Source: DATEVL01 sp035281845 (GTDB taxonomy: Bacteria; Chloroflexota; Anaerolineae; Anaerolineales; E44-bin32). From it: 5,249 bases of DNA. The notes below the pieces were generated by a model. The model did not search any database. It was given only the letters and a program-made list of their open reading frames with translations, and had not been told where the DNA came from. Position 1 is the first letter of the stretch, and the number at the start of each line of letters is the position of its first letter. Where the stretch lies: contig DATEVL010000116.1 of assembly GCA_035281845.1 (NCBI GenBank), forward strand, positions 1-5,249, given 5' to 3'. A program made the translations under genes and the position numbers. Shown here piece after piece: positions 1-5,249 of the stretch.

Positions 1-731
1 TAGCGCGCCAGCGTTTCCACCGCTTCCGGCCCGTGCCGGAGCAGGACAGGAACCGCATTCGGATTGCGGCGCAGCACGTCGATGAGCTCCGGATGACGCG
101 CGATCTGCTCGCCGATCTCGACCAGGCGGCGTCGCGCCGTGTCATCTCGCAAGACGCGGGACAGAATCTCGACGACTTGCTTGCGCACAGGGCCGGCGGG
201 AATCGCCTTGAAGACCAACTTCAAGGCAGCCAGGCCGGCGTTGGGCACTTCACTCGCCGGCGACGGTTCGATCCAGCCCAGGTCCGCGATCAGGCCGACG
301 ATCGCCAGGATCAGCACCAGCTCATCGACGTCTTCGCCTTCAACGAAGACGCCCAGCTGTCGCAGAATGTCGATCAGGTCTCCCCCGGGGAACATACTGA
401 TCGCCAACTCCAGCCACCAGGGGAAACTGTCCCAGTCCAGCCACGGTCCCGGGGGCATCGCCACGGACAACTGGTCCGCCGCAGCGAATTCACCGGCCTT
501 GGCCCTGAGCCGTTGTGCCAGATCTTCCAGCCGATCGGCCTGCGCCGACATGCGCGACCAGGCTTCGGCACCGATCGCATCGACCTTGGGTCCGAACTGG
601 CCGTCGTAGCTCGGAGCCGAATGCGTGGCCCGGGAGGCCTCCCGGCCGATCGCTCGCAGCGATTCCGCCTCCGCCTCGATGCGGGAAGCATGGCTCTCAA
701 GAACCGGGGGGTCGACTCGGATGACGGTCAA
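1..731 (-). CDS. WXG100-like / polymorphic-toxin-type protein, N-terminal part (gene runs off left edge)
   Basis: The minus strand is open from an in-frame stop at 767-765 down to the window edge, giving 243 residues if translation starts at the TTG at 731-729. That start puts IRVDPPVLE at residues 4-12, the usual beginning of a WXG100-type helix. No ATG occurs in frame before residue 61 (551-549), which would cut the first helix away. Residues 8-35 and 49-86 read as two amphipathic Ala/Glu/Arg-rich helices around a turn with SYDGQFGP (41-48), which sits where the WxG turn is found in ESAT-6/WXG100 proteins. A Trp-rich segment follows (97-106), then FPGGDLIDIL (114-123) and a hydrophobic stretch with ELVLILAIVGLIADLGWI (137-154). 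These resemble the linker (pre-toxin) region of polymorphic toxins. The rest is charged helices. No signal peptide is seen. WXG100 proteins are generally exported by type VII-like systems. The C-terminus, where a toxin domain would lie, is outside the window, so the effector role is inference. No strong Shine-Dalgarno precedes the TTG. Confidence 0.75.
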   Translation of the reverse strand, partial: MTVIRVDPPVLESHASRIEAEAESLRAIGREASRATHSAPSYDGQFGPKVDAIGAEAWSRMSAQADRLEDLAQRLRAKAGEFAAADQLSVAMPPGPWLDWDSFPWWLELAISMFPGGDLIDILRQLGVFVEGEDVDELVLILAIVGLIADLGWIEPSPASEVPNAGLAALKLVFKAIPAGPVRKQVVEILSRVLRDDTARRRLVEIGEQIARHPELIDVLRRNPNAVPVLLRHGPEAVETLAR

Positions 732-760
732 GGCCGATCTCGGGAAGCGCCAACTGATGG

Positions 761-798
761 TACATCAACTTACATAGGTGAAGTGACGCGGCCATGTA
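761..798. repeat. TACAT repeats, possible operator upstream of the WXG100-like gene
   Basis: TACAT occurs at 761-765 and again at 771-775, exactly ten bases apart, which is about one helical turn. An inverted copy (ATGTA) lies at 794-798. The cluster sits 30-67 bases upstream of the proposed TTG start of the minus-strand gene, in an AT-richer patch of an otherwise GC-rich region. This spacing and position would suit binding of a dimeric regulator. Five-base repeats occur by chance, so the call is weak. Confidence 0.25.
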
Positions 799-930
799 GC
801 AATTCCGTCCCCAATTCGTAACCGATCCCGGACTGGGCCGCCAGCCGGACGGATCTGTTCGCGTACACCGATGCCGCCGGGGAGGATGCGCGGGCGAGGG
901 CATTCTCTTGTGATTAGGCCGGGAATAACG

Positions 931-947
931 CGGCGTGGTCAACGCCG
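931..947. other. Short inverted repeat in the intergenic region
   Basis: CGGCGT (931-936) and ACGCCG (942-947) form a perfect 6-base inverted repeat around the 5-base loop GGTCA. No T-tract follows it on the plus strand, and only a weak one (CGTTATT) on the minus strand, so it is not a good terminator. It could be a protein-binding palindrome or chance in GC-rich sequence. Confidence 0.25.
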
Positions 948-1085
948 AAGCCGGAGCGAGAGCCGCCTGTGCGGACCGTTAACCAGGCGAGCGGGATGAC
1001 GATCGCCCGCGAGGAGCTCGTCCCTTGAAGGCACGGGTAGGCGAAGGCGACAGGACGGCCAGGTTCACCCATCGGCCCCCGGGGT

Positions 1086-1113
1086 TTGACTCGACGCGAT
1101 TCCGGGCCATACT
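1086..1113 (+). promoter_or_regulatory. Predicted sigma-70-type promoter of the kinase-STAND-SBP gene
   Basis: TTGACT (1086-1091) matches five of six bases of the -35 consensus. CATACT (1108-1113) matches four of six of the -10 consensus. They are 16 bases apart, within the normal range. Transcription would begin near 1120 and give a leader of roughly 145 bases before the ATG at 1264. It is the best promoter-like pair I found reading towards the kinase gene. The consensus is that of the housekeeping sigma factor and may differ in this organism. Confidence 0.5.
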
Positions 1114-1120
1114 AGCCTCG

Positions 1121-1147
1121 CCGCCCTTGGCGCCCTGTAGAGGGCGG
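1121..1147 (+). promoter_or_regulatory. Leader RNA with two competing hairpins
   Basis: AGGGCGG (1141-1147) can pair with CCGCCCT (1121-1127) in a 7-base stem with a 13-base loop. Alternatively, AGGGCG (1141-1146) can pair with CGCCCT (1131-1136) in a 6-base stem with a GTAG tetraloop. The two pairings exclude each other. They lie directly downstream of the predicted promoter, so both would be in the transcript's first 30 bases or so. This could be a regulatory leader, or repeated GC-rich words by chance. Confidence 0.35.
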
Positions 1148-1152
1148 AGAAA

Positions 1153-1171
1153 CGGGCGGCCGCGCCGCCCG
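1153..1171 (+). terminator. Strong GC hairpin in the kinase gene leader, terminator- or attenuator-like
   Basis: CGGGCGGC (1153-1160) and GCCGCCCG (1164-1171) form a perfect 8-base, all-GC stem with a 3-base loop. It is followed by ATTTGATCT, a short and interrupted T-rich run, so intrinsic termination would be weak at best. On the other strand the stem is followed by TTTCT. It lies between the predicted promoter and the start codon. If it works it would attenuate the kinase transcript, or stop read-through from either side. Confidence 0.35.
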
Positions 1172-1263
1172 ATTTGATCTCTGCCCGATACCGATGTCCA
1201 CAGGGGATGGATGCTCCCCGGCCCCCATGCCTTCCACGGTCCGCTCGAGCGCACCATCACCCC

Positions 1264-4200
1264 ATGACGCTTGACGCCGGCGCGCTGCTCAACGACCGTT
1301 ATCGGCTCCAAACCGAGCTCGGCCGCGGTGGGATGGCTATCGTCTACCGCGGCCGTGACGAGCTGCTGCAGCGCGACATCGCGGTGAAAGTCGTACGCAA
1401 ACCGCAGCTGACGGCGCAGGATCGTGAGCGCCTGCTGCACGAGGCCCGCCTGGCGGCGCGCCTCAACCACCCCAACATCGTCGCCGTCTACGACGCCGGT
1501 CAGGTCGACGAGATTCCCTACATCGTGATGGAACTGGTCGAGGGACGGTCCGCTCACGAGGTGAAACCCGCCAGCCTGGACGAGACGGTCGCCGTCGCGG
1601 CGCAGTTGTGTCAGGCGCTGGCGCACGCGCATCAACAGGGGATCGTCCACCGCGACCTGAAGCCCGAGAACATCCTGCGGACGGCGGACGGCGCGGTCAA
1701 GCTGACCGACTTCGGCCTGGCGCTTTCGGTGGCTTCGCGCATCAGCCGCGATGGGATCCTCGTCGGCACGGTCTACTACCTGGCCCCGGAGCAAGTGCAG
1801 GGGCTGGATCTCGACGGGCGGACGGATCTGTACGCGCTCGGGGTGCTGCTCTACGAATGGACGACCGGGGTGCTCCCCTTCACCGCCGACGAAGCGCTGG
1901 CCGTGATCACTCAGCATCTGTACGCGCCGGTCATCGCACCGCGGGCGAAGGAGCCGTCGGTGCCGGCGGCCCTCGACCGGCTCATCGTCCGCCTGCTCAG
2001 CAAGTCGCCGGAGGATCGCCCGGCCTCCGCCGACGAAGTTCTCGAGATTCTGACGTTGCCGGATGTGCATCAGCCGGCCTCCGCCGCCGACATCGACATT
2101 CCGATCTTGGAGCGGATCGGCCGCGGCCGCATGGCCGGCCGAGAGCAGGAGCTACAGCAGGCGCGGGCCTTGTGGAGCCGCGTGCTGGCAGGGGGAAGCC
2201 AAACACTGTTGATCCGAGGCGAAGCCGGAATCGGCAAGACCCGTTTGGTGCGCGAGCTCATCGCCCAGGCCGAGGTTTCCAAGGCCCATGTCCTTCAAGG
2301 AGGGAACGTGGCGCAGCCGGCACAACCCTTCGGCGCGGTCCGCCAGATCCTACGAACCGCCTTTCAAGACCTGACGGACTCGATCTCTCGTTGCCCGGAG
2401 TTCGTCATCGCCGATCTGCTGACCCTTGCGCCCGAGGTTCAGCAGCGTTATCCAGACATCTCCCTGGGAACTTCGATCGGCGCCGCCTACGAACAAGAGC
2501 GCTTGTTCGAAAGCATGGCCGTCTTCCTGGCGGTCCTCAGCCAGGCGGCACCGGTGCTGCTGGTAATCGAAGACGCTCAATGGTCCGACAGCGGGACGCT
2601 CTACATGATGCGCTACCTGGCGCAGCAGACGCGTGAGAGGCGCATTCTGTTCGTGTGGACCTTTCGCGAAGTCGAGCCGGCCGATTCGCCCGCGCTGCTC
2701 GAAGTGCTGCACGACTTCCATCGCGACCATCTGGCGACCGAGCTGCTGCTGGTTCGTCTCGACCGTACCCGGACGGAGGCGATGCTGCAAGCGCTCTTTG
2801 GGGGACGGGTGGCGCCCGAGTTCGCCGATGAGGTCTTCCGGGTGACGGAGGGCAACCCCTTCTTCATTGAAGAAGTCTGCAAGGGCATGGCCGAGAGCGG
2901 CCGCTTGACTCAAGTGGAGGGCCGCTGGCACGTCTCCGGCAAGAAGCGGGTCGACGTCCCGCGCAACGTGCGCCTCGCCATCCAGAGCCGGGTGTCCGCT
3001 ATGCCGCCGGCGACACAGCGAGCGTTGGAGGTGGCGGCGGTACGGGGGGCGGAGTTCGAACTGGAGGTGGTTCGGCAAGTGCGCGAAGTGGATGAGGACT
3101 TCGTCGTCGACGCCCTGGAGGCGGCGGAACGGGCGGAGATCGTCCGGGCGGTCTCGGAAGACGGCGGACGGCGCTACGCCTTCACCCACAGCCTGATTCC
3201 GGCGGCGATGTTGGAGGATCTGCGGGCGGCCGACAAGCGCCGCCTCCATGCGCGCATCGCGGCCGTGCTCGAGACCCTGCAGCCCGAGGCGTACGAGACG
3301 CTGGCCTACCATTACAGCGCCGCCAGCGAGCGCGAGCACGCGGTCCGCTATTTGGTGCTGGCGGGCGACCGGGCGTACGCCTTGTATGCCCTCCCGGAGG
3401 CGATCGACAACTACAATGCCGCGCTCGAGCTGCAGCGCGCGGCGCAGCGCACGGAAGGGGCGGTACGCACGCTGCTCAAGCTGGGCCTGGTCTACTCCGC
3501 CGATTCTCAGTTTGACCGCGCACAGGAGGCCTACGAGCAGGCCTTCGTATTGTGGGAGAGCTTGTGGCGCAAGGAGACTCCGCCGACCGAGGCCGAATCT
3601 CCCGTGACCTTGCGTTACGCCGTCGTCGAACCGCTGAGCCTCGACCCCGGGCTGGCCGGCGATGACGTCACCTCGTTCATCATCGGCCAGGTCATGGAGG
3701 GGTTGCTCGAAGTCGATGAGGCCTGGGGGATCGTCCCGGCGCTGGCGCGTCGCTGGGATGTCTCCGATGACGGGCGTCGCTACACCTTCCACCTCCGCCA
3801 AGGCTGGACCTGGAGCGATGGTCATCCGCTGACGGCGGGCGACTTCGAATACGCCTGGAAGCGAAACCTCTCCCTGGCCATGACCTCCCCGGCGGGTCTG
3901 CTGCTCTACGTGCTCGAAAATGGCCGGGCGTACGCCGAAGGGCGGGCAGCGGCCGAGGCGGTCGGCGTGCGAGCGGTGGACGCGCAGACCCTCGAGGTGC
4001 ACCTCGATAGGCCGGCGACGTACTTTCCCCAGCTCCTCACGCATCCGGTCACCTTTCCTCTGCCTCGCTGGGCCGTCGAAGGAGATCGTCAGCCGTGGAC
4101 CGAGATGGAGAACTTCGTCGGCAACGGCCCCTATCGACTCGCCGAATGGAAGAAGGGCGAGAGGTTGACCTTTACCCGCAGCCCGGGTTATCGAGGGTTG

Positions 4201-5112
4201 TGGAGAGGGAATGCCGGGCGGATCGAGGCGCCGGCCATCCTCGAAATCCCGCCGCTGCTCGAAGCCTTCGACTCCGGAGCGCTGGATGGGATCAGCCTGC
4301 TCAATGCCGCTCCGGAAACGATCGACGGCCTGCGCGCGAAGTATCGCCGCAGGTACTCCTCAACTCCCGTGCTCTCGACCTTCTACTTGTGGTTCGATTG
4401 CAGCCGTCCACCGTTCGAGGCGGCGGGCATCCGTAAGGCGTTCATCCACGCCGTCGATCGGGAGGCGTTATTGCGGGCGACGGCCGGGGCGCGCTATCGC
4501 TCCGCCAGGGGAGGTTTTCTGCCTCCCGGGATGCCGGGACACACGCCTGGCATCGGCCTGAGCTATGATCCCGAGCGGGCGCAGCTCTTGCTGGCCGAAG
4601 CCGGCTACGAAGGCGGGCGCGGTTTCCCCGAGGTGGACCTCGTATACACTGGAGACCCCGCGCGAAGCCCGCTGGCCTCGTTTCTCCAGAGGGCATGGGG
4701 CGACGTCCTAGGCGTCGTCATTCGCCCGGTGGGTGTGACCTGGGCGGACTTCGTCCACCGACGGGACCACGATCCTGCGCCGATCGCGGTCAGCGGATTT
4801 TCGGCCGACTACCCCGACCCCGACAGCTTGCTGCGCGTACTGTTTCACAGCCGCGACGGGATGAACTCGGTCCGTTGGAACAACCGGGCCTTCGACTCTC
4901 TCACCGAGCGAGCCGCGGCGACGTCGGATCGGAAGGAGCGCCTCGACCTGTACCAGCAAGCGGATCGGATTCTGGTGGCGGACGAAGCGGTGGTCATGCC
5001 CTTGGGGTACAGCCTGGGGCCGCAGCTGGCGCAGCCCTATCTTCATGTGCCGCTCACGCCACCGTGGCTGCTGCGGCTCAAGAACATCGTCGTTCAACGA
5101 CCGGAAGGATAG
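1264..5112 (+). CDS. Ser/Thr protein kinase - STAND/AAA_16 ATPase - TPR - SBP_bac_5 fusion protein (1282 aa)
   Basis: Residues 13-263 are a complete PknB-type kinase domain: Gly-rich loop GRGGMAIVY (20-28), catalytic Lys42, helix-C Glu60, HRDLKPEN (129-136), DFG (149-151) and APE (174-176). It is an RD kinase and should be active. After a short linker come GREQEL (292-297), Walker A GEAGIGKT (319-326), Walker B LLVIEDAQW (432-440) and TEGNPFFIEE (528-537), marking a STAND/AAA_16 ATPase of the PknK/MalT type. Winged-helix-like sequence (about 565-670) and TPR-like helices (about 677-770) follow. Residues 782 to about 1270 are a full-length family-5 substrate-binding domain with WSDGHPLTAGDF (850-861), GNGPY (953-957), IRKAF..AVDRE (1056-1067) and ADYPDPD (1181-1187). 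No signal peptide, lipobox or membrane helix is seen, so the binding domain should be cytoplasmic. I chose the ATG at 1264 because it lies 12 codons before the kinase fold begins. Upstream in-frame TTG (1174) and ATG (1207) would add an unrelated, Pro/Arg-rich tail. No Shine-Dalgarno precedes 1264. No DNA-binding domain is visible at the C-terminus. Confidence 0.93.
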   Translation: MTLDAGALLNDRYRLQTELGRGGMAIVYRGRDELLQRDIAVKVVRKPQLTAQDRERLLHEARLAARLNHPNIVAVYDAGQVDEIPYIVMELVEGRSAHEVKPASLDETVAVAAQLCQALAHAHQQGIVHRDLKPENILRTADGAVKLTDFGLALSVASRISRDGILVGTVYYLAPEQVQGLDLDGRTDLYALGVLLYEWTTGVLPFTADEALAVITQHLYAPVIAPRAKEPSVPAALDRLIVRLLSKSPEDRPASADEVLEILTLPDVHQPASAADIDIPILERIGRGRMAGREQELQQARALWSRVLAGGSQTLLIRGEAGIGKTRLVRELIAQAEVSKAHVLQGGNVAQPAQPFGAVRQILRTAFQDLTDSISRCPEFVIADLLTLAPEVQQRYPDISLGTSIGAAYEQERLFESMAVFLAVLSQAAPVLLVIEDAQWSDSGTLYMMRYLAQQTRERRILFVWTFREVEPADSPALLEVLHDFHRDHLATELLLVRLDRTRTEAMLQALFGGRVAPEFADEVFRVTEGNPFFIEEVCKGMAESGRLTQVEGRWHVSGKKRVDVPRNVRLAIQSRVSAMPPATQRALEVAAVRGAEFELEVVRQVREVDEDFVVDALEAAERAEIVRAVSEDGGRRYAFTHSLIPAAMLEDLRAADKRRLHARIAAVLETLQPEAYETLAYHYSAASEREHAVRYLVLAGDRAYALYALPEAIDNYNAALELQRAAQRTEGAVRTLLKLGLVYSADSQFDRAQEAYEQAFVLWESLWRKETPPTEAESPVTLRYAVVEPLSLDPGLAGDDVTSFIIGQVMEGLLEVDEAWGIVPALARRWDVSDDGRRYTFHLRQGWTWSDGHPLTAGDFEYAWKRNLSLAMTSPAGLLLYVLENGRAYAEGRAAAEAVGVRAVDAQTLEVHLDRPATYFPQLLTHPVTFPLPRWAVEGDRQPWTEMENFVGNGPYRLAEWKKGERLTFTRSPGYRGLWRGNAGRIEAPAILEIPPLLEAFDSGALDGISLLNAAPETIDGLRAKYRRRYSSTPVLSTFYLWFDCSRPPFEAAGIRKAFIHAVDREALLRATAGARYRSARGGFLPPGMPGHTPGIGLSYDPERAQLLLAEAGYEGGRGFPEVDLVYTGDPARSPLASFLQRAWGDVLGVVIRPVGVTWADFVHRRDHDPAPIAVSGFSADYPDPDSLLRVLFHSRDGMNSVRWNNRAFDSLTERAAATSDRKERLDLYQQADRILVADEAVVMPLGYSLGPQLAQPYLHVPLTPPWLLRLKNIVVQRPEG

Positions 5113-5122
5113 AGGAGGGAGG
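5113..5122 (+). promoter_or_regulatory. Strong Shine-Dalgarno for the downstream gene
   Basis: The purine run AGGAGGGAGG contains AGGAGG (5113-5118), nine bases before the ATG at 5128, and a second GGGAGG five bases before it. It starts immediately after the kinase stop codon (TAG 5110-5112). This decides the start of the next gene and suggests efficient translation, in contrast to the kinase start. Confidence 0.8.
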
Positions 5123-5127
5123 CAACC

Positions 5128-5249
5128 ATGCCAGCCGAAAGACCGAGCAGACCGATGAACGTGGAGCGAGTGCGAGCGTGGGCCCTGGTGGTGTCGGCGA
5201 ATCCGGAGGCGACAGCGGCCCAGATCGCGGCGCAGTTCACCCAGGGTGG
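5128..5249 (+). CDS. Unrecognised protein, first 40 residues (gene runs off right edge)
   Basis: The ATG at 5128 follows a strong ribosome binding site and lies 15 bases after the stop of the kinase fusion gene, so the two are very likely co-transcribed. The frame stays open to the window edge. A short polar Arg/Pro-rich N-terminus is followed by what looks like two amphipathic helices, VERVRAWALVVSA (12-24) and ATAAQIAAQF (28-37), separated by NPE. The spacing recalls the first helices of some helix-turn-helix or small helical domains, but the visible part is too short to assign a family. No signal peptide is seen. An internal ATG at 5155 (Met10) is a less likely start because no good Shine-Dalgarno precedes it. 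Confidence 0.75.
   Translation, partial: MPAERPSRPMNVERVRAWALVVSANPEATAAQIAAQFTQG

Larger units (their letters stand above)
732..1263. other. Divergent intergenic region between the WXG100-like gene and the kinase gene
   Basis: I see no convincing coding sequence in these 532 bases. Open frames here give Arg/Pro/Ser-rich translations typical of chance frames in GC-rich DNA. The part next to the minus-strand gene (about 757-825) is clearly richer in A and T than its surroundings and carries TACAT repeats. The part next to the kinase gene carries a promoter-like pair and a series of GC-rich inverted repeats. The region must hold the promoters of both divergent genes. A minus-strand promoter was looked for: the best pairing, TTACGA with TACATG at 17 bases, matches poorly at -10 and is not called. 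Confidence 0.7.

Noticed and set aside
374..700. 108-residue minus-strand open frame in another phase
   Set aside because: It overlaps the WXG100-like frame and gives an Arg/Pro/Ser-rich translation without structure. No Shine-Dalgarno is evident.
33..821. 262-residue open frame on the plus strand over the left part
   Set aside because: It is the exact codon-aligned complement of the minus-strand WXG100-like frame. Its translation is Arg/Gln/Asp-rich with no family-like pattern, whereas the minus-strand translation is coherent.
908..930. TTGTGA with AATAAC as a second promoter
   Set aside because: The two elements are only 10 bases apart, and nothing resembling a -10 element occurs at the correct distance.
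1174..1263. Upstream extension of the kinase gene to TTG 1174 or ATG 1207
   Set aside because: The added 30 or 19 residues are Pro/Arg/His-rich and unlike a kinase N-terminus, and neither start has a properly spaced Shine-Dalgarno. The TTG sits right at the end of a strong hairpin.
979..2070. 363-residue minus-strand open frame over the kinase domain and leader
   Set aside because: It is antisense to conserved kinase motifs, and its Arg/Gly/Pro-rich translation is typical of GC-rich shadow frames.
2020..2090. Repeated CGGCCTCCGCCG word near 2023 and 2074
   Set aside because: It encodes PASA twice at the end of the kinase domain and in the linker. Alanine/proline-rich coding in GC-rich DNA explains it without a functional repeat.
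2350..4044. 564-residue minus-strand open frame under the ATPase and SBP regions
   Set aside because: It is a long antisense frame arising from strong GC codon bias. The plus strand carries intact Walker B and SBP motifs here, and the antisense translation shows no recognisable domain.
1..5249. Insertion sequence, CRISPR array, tRNA or rRNA
   Set aside because: No transposase frame, regularly spaced repeats, tRNA-like cloverleaf or rRNA signature was recognised anywhere in the window by eye.

Overview
The window is high-GC bacterial DNA. It holds one complete, very large gene flanked by two genes cut by the window edges. The lineage cannot be fixed from sequence alone. A PknB-type kinase built into a giant multidomain sensor, next to a divergent WXG100-like secreted-toxin-type gene, suggests a filamentous or multicellular Gram-positive-like or Chloroflexota-like organism. 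This is inference from gene content, not from a marker gene.

Layout: (1) Positions 1-731, minus strand: the N-terminal 243 residues of a protein that runs off the left edge. It has a helical WXG100-like head followed by a hydrophobic Gly/Asp-rich 'pre-toxin'-like segment. It most likely starts at a TTG codon. (2) Positions 732-1263: a 532-bp divergent intergenic region. It has an AT-richer patch with TACAT repeats beside the minus-strand gene, a good sigma-70-like promoter (1086-1113) reading right, and a hairpin-rich leader (1121-1171). (3) Positions 1264-5112, plus strand: a 1282-residue fusion protein made of a Ser/Thr protein kinase, a STAND/AAA_16-type ATPase with winged-helix-like and TPR-like helices, and a complete family-5 (oligopeptide/dipeptide-type) ABC-transporter substrate-binding domain. 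No signal peptide, lipobox or transmembrane segment is visible, so the whole protein should be cytoplasmic. (4) Positions 5128-5249, plus strand: the first 40 residues of an unrecognised protein. It lies 15 bases downstream behind a strong Shine-Dalgarno sequence, so it is probably in the same operon.

Interpretation: the fusion looks like a one-protein signalling device. The substrate-binding domain would sense a small peptide-like ligand inside the cell, the STAND ATPase would act as a nucleotide-driven switch, and the kinase would be the output. PknK of Mycobacterium tuberculosis (kinase plus MalT-like ATPase) is precedent for the first half. SgrR of E. coli (a cytoplasmic regulator with a C-terminal SBP_bac_5 domain) is precedent for the second half. 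Joining the two is the notable point of the window. Its targets may include the divergent WXG100-like gene product or the downstream partner, but nothing in the sequence proves this.
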